Shown here: positions 20,191 to 32,740 of the stretch, in pieces
Layout: each line of letters opens with the position of its first letter
Numbering within the stretch: the stretch's first letter is position 1
Assembly (NCBI RefSeq): GCF_029227915.1
Contig: NC_079878.1
Coordinates: 30,407,501 to 30,471,500, forward strand
Length of the DNA: 64,000 bases
Direction of reading: 5' to 3'
Source: Hydractinia symbiolongicarpus
Lineage: Eukaryota; Cnidaria; Hydrozoa; Anthoathecata; Hydractiniidae
Program-made: the position numbers and the translations under genes
The notes under the pieces: model-generated
Database searches by the model: none
Told to the model about the DNA's origin: nothing
The model's input: only the letters and a program-made list of their open reading frames with translations

Positions 20191-22331
20191 AAAACTACAA
20201 GTCTCATGCGTTTTAGTATTGAAAAGATAATATAAAAAATCGTTCTGGAAAGGAGTTTACTCACAGGGTACTTTCTTTGTATATACTCGACTATACGAGC
20301 CAAGCACGGGATTTACGGGAAATCTCGGGTTTTCATTTGCCGGCGATTAGACTCCTTTTATTCAGCGTCTCATCAAAAATGAAAACATTTTTGAAAACTA
20401 CAAGTCTCATGCGTTTTAGTGGTGAAAATATAATTTAAAAAATCGTTCTGGAAATGAGTTTACTCCCTGGGTATTTTCTTTGTATACTTTTAATTATACG
20501 ATCCAAGCACGGGATTTACGGGAAATCGCGGGTTTTCGTTTGCCGGCGATTAAACTTCTTTTATTCAGCGTCTCATCAAAAATGAAAACATTTTTGAAAA
20601 CTACAAGTCTCATGCGTTTTAGTGGTGAAAAGATAATTTAAAAAATCGTTCTGGAAATGAGTTTACTCCCTGGGTATTTTCTTTGTATACTTTTGACTAT
20701 ACGGGCCGAGTCCGGGATTTACGGGAATTCGCGGGTTTTCGTTTGCCGGCGATTAAACTTCTTTTATTCAGCGTCTCATCAAAAATGAAAACATTTTTGA
20801 AAACTACAAGTCTCACGCGTTTTAGTGGTGAAAAGATAATTTAAAAAATCGTTCTGGAAATGAGTTTACTCCCTGGGTATTTTCTTTGTATACTTTTGAC
20901 TATACGGGCCGTGTCCGGGATTTACGGGAATTCGCGGGTTTTCGTTTGCCGGCGATTAAACTTCTTTTATTCAGCGTCTTATCAAAAATGAAAACATTTT
21001 TGAAAACTACAAGTCTCATACGTTTTAGTGGTGAAAAAATAATTTAAAAAATCGTTTGGGAAATGAGTTTACTCCCTGGGTATTTTCTTTGTATACTTTT
21101 GACTATACGGGCCGAGTCCGGGGTTTACGGAAAATCGCGGGTTTTCGTTTGCCGGCGATTAAACTTCTTTTATTCCCCGTCTCATCAAAATGAAAACATT
21201 TTTGAAAACTACAAGTCTCGTGCGTTTTAGTGGTGAAAAAATAATTTAAAAAATCGTTCTGGAAATGAGTTTACTCCCTGGGTATTTTTTTTGTATACTT
21301 TTGACTATACGGGCCGAGTCCGAGATTTACGGGAAATTGCGGGTTTTCGTTTGCCGGCGATTAAACTTCTTTTATTCCGCGTCTCATCAAAAATGAAAAC
21401 ATTTTTGAAAACTACAAGTCTCATGCGTTTTAGTGGTGAAAAGATAATTTAAAAAATCGTTCTGGAAATGAGTTTACTCTCTGGGTATTTTCTTTGTATA
21501 CTTTTGACTATACGGGCCAAATCCGGGATTTACGGGAATTCGCGGGTTTTCGTTTGCCGGCGATTAAACTTCTTTTATTCAGCGTCTTATCAAAAATGAA
21601 AACATTTTTGAAAACTACAAGTCTCATACGTTTTAGTGGTGAAAAAATAATTTAAAAAATCGTTCGGGAAATGAGTTTACTCCCTGGGTATTTTCTTTGT
21701 ATACTTTTGACTATACGGGCCGAGTCCGGGGTTTACGGGAAATCGCGGGTTTTCGTTTGCCGGCGATTAAACTTCTTTTATTTCCCGTCTCATCAAAATG
21801 AAAACATTTTTGAAAACTACAAGTCTCGTGCGTTTTAGTGGTGAAAAAATAATTTAAAAAATCGTTCTGGAAATGAGTTTACTCCCTGGGTATTTTTTTT
21901 GTATACTTTTGACTATACGGGCCGGGTCCGAGATTTACGGGAAATTGCGGGTTTTCGTTTGCCGGCGATTAAACTTCTTTTATTCCGCGTCTCATCAAAA
22001 ATGAAAACATTTTTGAAAACTACAAGTCTCATGCGTTTTAGTGGTGAAAAGATAATTTAAAAAATCGTTCTGGAAATGAGTTTACTCCCTGGGTATTTTC
22101 TTTGTATAATTTTGACTATACGGGCCGGGTCCGGGATTTACGGGAATTCGCGGGTTTTCGTTTGCCGGCGATTAAACTTCTTTTATTCAGCGTCTTATCA
22201 AAAATGAAAACATTTTTGAAAACTACAAGTCTCATACGTTTTAGTGGTGAAAAAATAATTTAAAAAATCGTTCGGGAAATGAGTTTACTCCCTGGGTATT
22301 TTCTTTGTATACTTTTGACTATACGGGCCGA

Positions 22332-22440
22332 GTCCGGGGTTTACGGGAAATCGCGGGTTTTCGTTTGCCGGCGATTAAACTTCTTTTATTTCCTGTCTCA
22401 TCAAAATGAAAACATTTTTGAAAACTACGGGGTCCGGGGT
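22332..22440 (+). repeat. Truncated satellite monomer
   Basis: The landmark GTCCGGGG recurs after only 100 bp (22332, then 22432). About 100 bp between AAAACTAC and GTCCGGGG is missing, and the join lies at a short TAC/GGG similarity. It is a private internal deletion, not repeated elsewhere that I saw. Confidence 0.8.
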
Positions 22441-25400
22441 TTACGGGAAATCGCGGGTTTTCGTTTGCCGGCGATTAAACTTCTTTTATTCCCCGTCTCA
22501 TCAAAATGAAAACATTTTTGAAAACTACAAGTCTCATGCGTTTTAGTGGTGAAAAGATAATAGAATAAAATCGTTCTGGAAAGGAGTTTACTCACAGGGT
22601 ACTTTCTTTGTATATACTCGACTATACGAGCCAAGCACGGGATTTACGGGAAATCTCGGGTTTTCGTTTGCCGGCGATTAGACTCCTTTTATTCAGCGTC
22701 TCATCAAAAATGATAACATTTTTGAAAACTACAAGTCTCATGCGTTTTAGTGGTGAAAATATAATTTAAAAAATCGTTCTGGAAATGAGTTTACTCCCTG
22801 GGTATTTTCTTTGTATACTTTTAATTATACGAGCCAAGCACGGGATTTACGGGAAATCGCGGGTTTTCGTTTTCCGGCGTTTAAACTTCTTTTATTCAGC
22901 GTCTCATCAAAAATGAAAACATTTTTGAAAACTACAAGTCTTATGCGTTTTAGTGGTGAAGAGATAATTTAAAAAATCGTTCTGGAAATGAGTTTACTCC
23001 CTGGGTATTTTCTTTGTATACTTTTGACTATACGGGCCGAGTCCGGGATTTACGGGTATTCGCGGGTTTTCGTTTGCCGGCGATTAAACTTCTTTTATTC
23101 AGCGTCTTATCAAAAATGAAAACATTTTTGAAAACTACAAGTCTCATACGTTTTAGTGGTGAAAAAATAATTTAAAAAATCGTCCGGGAAATGAGTTTAC
23201 TCCCTGGGTATTTTCTTTGTATACTTTTGACTATACGGGCCGAGTCCGGGGTTTACGGGAAATTGCGGGTTTTCGTTTGCCGGCGATTAAACTTCCTTTA
23301 TTCAGCGTCTCATCAAAAATGAAAACATTTTTGAAAACTACAAGTCTCATGCGTTTTAGTGATGAAAAAATAATTTAAAAAATCGTTCGGGAAATGAGTT
23401 TACTCCCTGGGTATTTTTTTTGTATACTTTTGACTATACGGGCCGAGTCCGAGATTTACGGCAAATCGCGGGTTTTCGTTTGCCGGCGATTAAACTTCTT
23501 TTATTCCGCGTCTCATCAAAAATGAAAACATTTTTGAAAACTACAAGTCTCATCCGTTTTAGTGGTGAAAAGATAATTTAAAAAATCGTTCTGGAAATGA
23601 GTTTACTCACAGGGTACTTTCTTTGTATATACTCGACTATACGGGACAAGCACGGGATTTACGGAAAATTGCGGGTTTTCGTTAGCCGGCGATTAAACTT
23701 TTTTTATTCAGCGTCTCATCAAAAATGAAAACATTTTTGAAAACTACAAGTCTCATGCGTTTTAATGGTGAAAAAATAATTTAAAAAATCCTTCTGGAAA
23801 TGAGTTTACTCGCAGGGTACTTTCTTTGTATACTTTTGACTATACGGGCCGAGTCCGGGATTTACGGGAAATCGCGGGTTTTCGTTTGCTGGCTATTAAA
23901 CTTCTTTTATTCAGCGTCTTATCAAAAATGAAAACATTTTTGAAAATTACAAGTCTCATACGTTTTAGTGGTGAAAAAATAATTTAAAAAATCGTTCTGG
24001 AAATGAGTTTACTCCCTGGGTATTTTCTTTGTATACTTTTGACTATACGGGCCGAGTCCGGGATTTACGGGAATTCGCGGGTTTTCGTTTGCCGGCGATT
24101 AAACTTCTTTTATTCAGCGTCTCATCAAAAATGAAAACATTTTTGAAAACTACAAGTCTCATGCGTTTTAGTGGTGAAAAGATAATTTAAAAAATCGTTC
24201 GGGAAATGAGTTTACTCCCTGGGTATTTTCTTTGTATACTTTTGACTATACAGGCCGAGTCCGGGGTTTACGGCAAATCGCGGGTTTTCGTTTGCCGGCG
24301 ATTAAACTTCCTTTATTCAGCGTCTCATCAAAAATGAAAACATTTTTGAAAACTACAAGTCTCATGCGTTTTAGTGATGAAAAAATAATTTAAAAAATCG
24401 TTCGGGAAATGAGTTTACTCCCTGGGTATTTTTTTTGTATACTTTTGACTATACGGGCCGAGTCCGAGATTTACGGTAAATCGCGGGATTTCATTTGCCG
24501 GCGATTAAACTTCTTTTATTCCGCGTCTCATCAAAAATGAAAACATTTTTGAAAACTACAAGTCTCATCCGTTTTAGTGGTGAAAAGATAATTTAAAAAA
24601 TCGTTCTGGAAATGAGTTTACTCCCTGGGTATTTTCTTTGTATACTATTAATTATACGAGCCAAGCACGGGATTTATAGGAAATCGCGGGTTTTCGTTTG
24701 CCGGCGATTAAACTTCTTTTATTCCGCGTCTCATCAAAAATGAAAACATTTTTAAAAAATACAAGTCTCATACGTTTTAGTGGTGGAAAAATGATTTAAA
24801 AAATCGTTCGGGAAATGAGTTTACTCCCTGGGTATTTTCTTTGTATACTTTTGACTATACAGGCCGAGTCCGGGGTTTACGGGAAATAGCGGGTTTTCGT
24901 TTGCCGGCGATTAAACTTCTTTTATTCCCCGTCTCATCAAAATGAAAACATTTTTAAAAACTACAAGTCTCATGCGTTTTAGTGGTGAAAAAATAATTTA
25001 AAAAATCGTTCGGGAAATGAGTTTACTCCCAGGGTATTTTTTTTGTATACTTTTGAATATACGGGCCGAGTCCGAGATTTACGGGAAATCGCGGGTTTTC
25101 GTTTCCCGGCGATTAAACTTCTTTTATTCCGCGTCTCATCAAAAATGAAAACATTTTTGAAAACTACAAGTCTCATCCGTTTTAGTGGTGAAAAGATAAT
25201 TTAAAAAATCGTTCTGGAAATGAGTTTACTCGCAGGGTACTTTCTTTGTATACTTTTGACTATACGGGCCGAGTCCGGGATTTACGGGAAATCGCAGGTT
25301 TTCGTTTGCCGGCTATTAAACTTCTTTTATTCAGCGTCTTATCAAAAATGAAAACATTTTTGAAAACTACAAGTCTCATACGTTTTAGTGGTGAAAAAAT

Positions 25401-25469
25401 AATTTAAAAAATCGTTCGGGAAATGAGTTTACTCCCTGGGTATTTTCTTTGTATACTTCTGACTATACG

Positions 25470-28400
25470 GGCCGAGTCCGGGATTTACGGGAAATCGCGG
25501 GTTTTCGTTTGCCGGCGATTAAACGTCTTTTATTCCGCTTCTCATCAAAATGAAAACATTTTTAAAAACTACAAGTCTCATGCGTTTTAGTGGTGAAAAA
25601 ATAATTTAAAAAATCGTTCAGGAAATGAGTTTACTCCCTGGGTATTTTCTTTGTATACTTTTGACTATACGGGCCGAGTCCGAGATTTACGGAAAATCGC
25701 GGGTTTTCGTTTGCCGGCGATTAAACTTCTTTTATTCCGCGTCTCATCAAAAATGAAAACATTTTTGAAAAATACAAGTCACATGCGTTTTAGTGGTGAA
25801 AAGATAATTTAAAAAATCGTTCTGGAAATGACTTTACTCACGGGGTACTTTCTTTGTATACATTCTACTATACGGGCCAAGCACGGGATTTACGGAAAAT
25901 TGCGGGTTTTCGTTTGCCGGCGATTAAACTTCTTTTATTCAGCGTCTCATCAAAAATGAAAACATTTTTGAAAACTACAAGTCTCATGCGTTTTAGTGGT
26001 GAAAAAATAATTTAAAAAATCCTTCTGGAAATGAGTTTACTCCCTGTGTATTTTCTTTTTATACTTTTGACTATACGGGTTGAGTCCGGGAATTACGGGA
26101 ATTCGCGGGTTTTCGTTTGCCGGCGATTAAACTTCCTTTTTTTAGCGTCTCATCAAAAATGAAAACATTTTTGAAAACTACAAGTCTCGTGCGTTTTAGT
26201 GGTGAAAAGATAATTTAAAAAATCGTTTTGGAAATGAGTTTACTCGCAGCGTACTTTCTTTGTATACTTTTGACTATACGGGCCGAGTCCGGGATTTACG
26301 GCAAATCGCGGGTTTTCGTTTGCCGGCTATTAAACTTCTTTTATTCCGCGTCTTATCAAAAATGAAAACATTTTTGAAAACTACAAGTCTCGTACGTTTT
26401 AGTGGTGAAAAAATAATTTAAAAAATCCTTCTGGAAATGAGTTTACTCCCTGGGTATTTTCTTTGTATACTTTTGACTATACGGGCCGAGTCCGGGATTT
26501 ACGGGAAATCGCGGGTTTTCGTTTGCCGGCGATTAAACTTCTTTTATTCCGCTTCTCATCAAAATGAAACCATTTTTGAAAACTACAAGTCTCATCCGTT
26601 TTAGTGGTGAAAAAATAATTTAAAAAATCGTTCGGGAAATGAGTTTACTCCCTGGGTATTTTCTTTGTATACTTTTGACTATACGGGCCGAGTCCGAGAT
26701 TTACGGGAAATCGCGGGTTTTCGTTTGCCGGCGATTAAACTTCTTTTATTCCGCGTCTCATCAAAAATGAAAACATTTTGGAAAACTACAAGTCTCATCC
26801 GTTTTAGTGGTGAAAAGATAATTTAAAAAATCGTTCTGGAAATGAGTTTACTCACAGGGTACTTTCTTTGTATATACTCGACTATACGGGACAAGCACGG
26901 GATTTACGGGAAATTGCGGGTTTTCGTTTGCCGGCGATTAAACTTCTTTTATTCAGCGTCTCATCAAAAATGAAAACATTTTTGAAAACTACAAGTCTCA
27001 TGCGTTTTAGTGGTGAAAAAATAATTTAAAAAATCCTTCTGGAAATGAGTTTACTCCCTGTGTATTTTTTTTTTATACTTTTGACTATACGGGCCGAGTC
27101 CGGGATTTACGGGAAATCGCGGGTTTTCGTTTGCCGGCGATTAAACTTCTTTTATTCCGCTTCTCATCAAAATGAAAACATTTTTAAAAACTACAAGTCT
27201 CATGCGTTTTAGTGGTGAAAAAATAATTTAAAAAATCGTTCGGGAAATGAGTTTACTCCCTGGGTATTTTCTTTGTATACTTTTGACTATACGGGCCGAG
27301 TCCGAGATTTACGGAAAATCGCGGGTTTTCGTTTGCCGGCGATTAAACTTCTTTTATTCCGCGTCTCATCAAAAATGAAAACATTTTTGAAAAATACAAG
27401 TCACATGCGTTTTAGTGGTGAAAAGATAATTTAAAAAATCGTTCTGGAAATGACTTTACTCACGGGGTACTTTCTTTGTATACATTCTACTATACGGGCC
27501 AAGCACGGGATTTACGGAAAATTGCGGGTTTTCGTTTGCCGGCGATTAAACTTCTTTTATTCAGCGTCTCATCAAAAATGAAAACATTTTTGAAAACTAC
27601 AAGTCTCATGCGTTTTAGTGGTGAAAAAATAATTTAAAAAATCCTTCTGGAAATGAGTTTACTCCCTGTGTATTTTCTTTTTATACTTTTGACTATACGG
27701 GTTGAGTCCGGGAATTACGGGAATTCGCGGGTTTTCGTTTGCCGGCGATTAAACTTCCTTTTTTTAGCGTCTCATCAAAAATGAAAACATTTTTGAAAAC
27801 TACAAGTCTCGTGCGTTTTAGTGGTGAAAAGATAATTTAAAAAATCGTTCTGGAAATGAGTTTACTCGCAGGGTACTTTCTTTGTATACTTTTGACTATA
27901 CGGGCCGAGTCCGGGATTTACGGCAAATCGCGGGTTTTCGTTTGCCGGCTATTAAACTTCTTTTATTCCGCGTCTTATCAAAAATGAAAACATTTTTGAA
28001 AACTACAAGTCTCATACGTTTTAGTGGTGAAAAAATAATTTAAAAAATCCTTCTGGAAATGAGTTTACTCCCTGGGTATTTTCTTTGTATACTTTTGACT
28101 ATACGGGCCGAGTCCGGGATTTACGGGAAATCGCGGGTTTTCGTTTGCCGGCGATTAAACTTCTTTTATCCCGCTTCTCATCAAAATGAAACCATTTTTG
28201 AAAACTACAAGTCTCATCCGTTTTAGTGGTGAAAAAATAATTTAAAAAATCGTTCGGGAAATGAGTTTACTCCCTGGGTATTTTCTTTGTATACTTTTGA
28301 CTATACGGGCCGAGTCCGAGATTTACGGGAAATCGCGGGTTTTCGTTTGCCGGCGATTAAACTTCTTTTATTCCGCGTCTCATCAAAAATGAAAACATTT

Positions 28401-28713
28401 TGGAAAACTACAAGTCTCATCCGTTTTAGTGGTGAAAAGATAATTTAAAAAATCGTTCTGGAAATGAGTTTACTCACAGGGTACTTTCTTTGTATATACT
28501 CGACTATACGGGACAAGCACGGGATTTACGGGAAATTGCGGGTTTTCGTTTGCCGGCGATTAAACTTCTTTTATTCAGCGTCTCATCAAAAATGAAAACA
28601 TTTTTGAAAACTACAAGTCTCATGCGTTTTAGTGGTGAAAAAATAATTTAAAAAATCCTTCTGGAAATGAGTTTACTCCCTGTGTATTTTTTTTTTATAC
28701 TTTTGACTATACG
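25470..28713 (+). repeat. Eight-monomer HOR, two tandem copies of 1,622 bp
   Basis: Rare variants recur at an offset of 1,622: GGGTTGAGTCCGGG (near 26078 and 27700), TATACATTCTAC (near 25859 and 27481) and ATGAAACCATTTTTG. The copies differ at only a few sites, for example GTTTTGGAAATG against GTTCTGGAAATG. Confidence 0.85.
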
Positions 28714-30212
28714 GGCCGAGTCCGGGAATTACGGGAATTCGCGGGTTTTCGTTTGCCGGCGATTAAACTTCCTTTATCCAGCGTCTCATCAAAAATAAAA
28801 ACATTTTTGAAAACTACAAGTCTCGTGCGTTTTAGTGGTGAAAAGATAATTTAAAAAATCGTTCTGGAAATGAGTTTACTCGCAGGGTACTTTCTTTGTA
28901 TACTTTTGACTGTACGGGCCGAGTCCGGGATTTACGGGAAATCGCGGGTTTTCGTTTGCCGGCTATTAAACTTCTTTTATTCAGCGTCTTATCAAAAATG
29001 AAAACATTTTTGAAAATTACAAGTCTCATACGTTTTAGTGGTGAAAAAATAATTTAAAAAATCGTTCGGGAAATGAGTTTACTCCCTGGGTATTTTCTTT
29101 GTATACTTTTGACTATACGGGCCGAGTCCGGGATTTACGGTAAATCGCGGGTTTTCGTTTGCCGGCGATTAAACTTCTTTTATTCCGCTTCTCATCAAAA
29201 TGAAAACATTTTTGAAAACTACAAGTCTCATGCGTTTTAGTGGTGAAAAAATAATTTAAAAAATCGTTCGGGAAATGAGTTTACTCCCTGGGTATTTTCT
29301 TTGTATACTTTTGACTATACGGGCCGAGTCCGAGATTTACGGGAAATCGCGGGTTTTCGTTTGCTGGCGATTAAACTTCTTTTATTCCGCGTCCTATCAA
29401 AAATGAAAGCATTTTTAAAAAATGCAAGTCACATGCGTTTTAGTGGTGAAAAGATAATTTAAAAAATCGTTCTGGAAATGACTTTACTCCCTGGGTATTT
29501 TCTTTGTATGCTTTTGACTATACGGGCCGAGTCCGGGATTTACGGGAATTCGCGGGTTTTCGTTTGCCGGCGATTAAACTTCTTTTATTCAGCGTCTTAT
29601 CAAAAATGAAAACATTTTTGAAAACTACAAGTCTCATCCGTTTTAGTGGTGAAAAAATAATTTAAAAAATCGTTCGGGAAATGAGTTTACTCCCTGGGTA
29701 TTTTCTTTGTATACTTTTGACTATACGGGCCTAGTCCGAGATTTACGGGAAATCGCGGGTTTTCGTTTGCCGGCGATTAAACTTCTTTTATTCCGCGTCT
29801 CATCAAAAATGAAAACATTTTGGAAAACTACAAGTCTCATCCGTTTTAGTGGTGAAAAGATAATTTAAAAAATCGTTCTGGAAATGAGTTTACTCACAGG
29901 GTACTTTCTTTGTATATACTCGACTATACGGGACAAGCACGGGATTTACGGGAAATTGCGGGTTTTCGTTTGCCGGCGATTAAACTTCTTTTATTCAGCG
30001 TCTCATCAAAAATGAAAACATTTTTGAAAATTACAAGTCTCATACGTTTTAGTGGTGAAAAAATAATTTAAAAAATCGTTCGGGAAATGAGTTTACTCCC
30101 TGGGTATTTTCTTTGTATACTTTTGACTATACGGGCCGAGTCCGGGATTTACGGGAAATCGCGGGTTTTCGTTTGCCGGCGATTAAACTTCTTTTATTCC
30201 GCTTCTCATCAA

Positions 30213-32740
30213 AATGAAAACATTTTTGAAAACTACAAGTCTCATGCGTTTTAGTGGTGAAAAAATAATTTAAAAAATCGTTCGGGAAATGAGTTTACTC
30301 CCTGGCTATTTTCTTTGTATACTTTTGACTATACGGGCCGAGTCCGAGATTTACGGGAAATCGCGGGTTTTCGTTTGCTGGCGATTAAACTTCTTTTATT
30401 CCGCGTCCTATCAAAAATGAAAGCATTTTTAAAAAATGCAAGTCACATGCGTTTTAGTGGTGAAAAGATAATTTAAAAAATCGTTCTGGAAATGACTTTA
30501 CTCCCTGGGTATTTTCTTTGTATGCTTTTGACTATACGGGCCGAGTCCGGGATTTACGGGAATTCGCGGGTTTTCGTTTGCCGGCGATTAAACTTCTTTT
30601 ATTCAGCGTCTTATCAAAAATGAAAACATTTTTGAAAACTACAAGTCTCATACGTTTTAGTGGTGAAAAAATAATTTAAAAAATCGTTCGGGAAATGAGT
30701 TTACTCCCTGGGTATTTTCTTTGTATACTTTTGACTATACGGGCCGAGTCCGAGATTTACGGGAAATCGCGGGTTTTCGTTTGCCGGCGATTAAACTTCT
30801 TTTATTCCGCGTCTCATCAAAAATGAAAACATTTTTAAAAAATACAAGTCACATGCGTTTTAGTGGTGAAAAGATAATTTAAAAAATCGTTCTGGAAATG
30901 ACTTTACTCCCTGGGTATTTTCTTTGTATGCTTTTGACTATACGGGCCGAGTCCGGGATTTACGGGAATTCGCGGGTTTTCGTTTGCCGGCGATTAAACT
31001 TCTTTTATTCAGCGTCTTATCAAAAATGAAAACATTTTTAAAAACTACAAGTCTCATACGTTTTAGTGGTGAAAAAATAATTTAAAAAATCGTTCGGGAA
31101 ATGAGTTTACTCCCTGGGTATTTTCTTTGTATACTTTTGACTATACGGGCCGAGTCCGAGATTTACGGGAAATCGCGGGTTTTCGTTTCCCGGCGATTAA
31201 ACTTCTTTTATTCCGCGTCTCATCAAAAATGAAAACATTTTTGAAAACTACAAGTCTCATCCGTTTTAGTGGTGAAAAGATAATTTAAAAAATCGTTCTG
31301 GAAATGAGTTTACTCACAGGGTACTTTCTTTGTATATACTCGACTATACGGGACAAGCACGGGATTTACGGGAAATTGCGGGTTTTCGTTTGCCGGCGAT
31401 TAAACTTCTTTTATTCAGCGTCTCATCAAAAATGAAAACATTTTTGAAAACTACAAGTCTCATGCGTTTTAGTGGTGAAAAAATAATTTAAAAAATCGTT
31501 CGGGAAATGAGTTTACTCCCTGGCTATTTTCTTTGTATACTTTTGACTATACGGGCCGAGTCCGAGATTTACGGGAAATCGCGGGTTTTCGTTTGCTGGC
31601 GATTAAACTTCTTTTATTCCGCGTCCTATCAAAAATGAAAGCATTTTTAAAAAATGCAAGTCACATGCGTTTTAGTGGTGAAAAGATAATTTAAAAAATC
31701 GTTCTGGAAATGACTTTACTCCCTGGGTATTTTCTTTGTATGCTTTTGACTATACGGGCCGAGTCCGGGATTTACGGGAATTCGCGGGTTTTCGTTTGCC
31801 GGCGATTAAACTTCTTTTATTCAGCGTCTTATCAAAAATGAAAACATTTTTGAAAACTACAAGTCTCATACGTTTTAGTGGTGAAAAAATAATTTAAAAA
31901 ATCGTTCGGGAAATGAGTTTACTCCCTGGGTATTTTCTTTGTATACTTTTGACTATACGGGCCGAGTCCGAGATTTACGGGAAATCGCGGGTTTTCGTTT
32001 GCCGGCGATTAAACTTCTTTTATTCCGCGTCTCATCAAAAATGAAAACATTTTTAAAAAATACAAGTCACATGCGTTTTAGTGGTGAAAAGATAATTTAA
32101 AAAATCGTTCTGGAAATGACTTTACTCCCTGGGTATTTTCTTTGTATGCTTTTGACTATACGGGCCGAGTCCGGGATTTACGGGAATTCGCGGGTTTTCG
32201 TTTGCCGGCGATTAAACTTCTTTTATTCAGCGTCTTATCAAAAATGAAAACATTTTTAAAAACTACAAGTCTCATACGTTTTAGTGGTGAAAAAATAATT
32301 TAAAAAATCGTTCGGGAAATGAGTTTACTCCCTGGGTATTTTCTTTGTATACTTTTGACTATACGGGCCGAGTCCGAGATTTACGGGAAATCGCGGGTTT
32401 TCGTTTCCCGGCGATTAAACTTCTTTTATTCCGCGTCTCATCAAAAATGAAAACATTTTTGAAAACTACAAGTCTCATCCGTTTTAGTGGTGAAAAGATA
32501 ATTTAAAAAATCGTTCTGGAAATGAGTTTACTCACAGGGTACTTTCTTTGTATATACTCGACTATACGGGACAAGCACGGGATTTACGGGAAATTGCGGG
32601 TTTTCGTTTGCCGGCGATTAAACTTCTTTTATTCAGCGTCTCATCAAAAATGAAAACATTTTTGAAAACTACAAGTCTCATGCGTTTTAGTGGTGAAAAA
32701 ATAATTTAAAAAATCGTTCGGGAAATGAGTTTACTCCCTG
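30213..32740 (+). repeat. Six-monomer HOR, two tandem copies of 1,218 bp
   Basis: GCATTTTTAAAAAATGCAAG, a striking variant with GCATTTTT/AAAAATGC symmetry, occurs near 30423 and 31641, and CTGGCTATTTTC near 30302 and 31520, both at offset 1,218. Further copies of the first variant lie near 29409 and 33062 at five- and seven-monomer spacing, so the block has been copied more than once. Confidence 0.8.
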
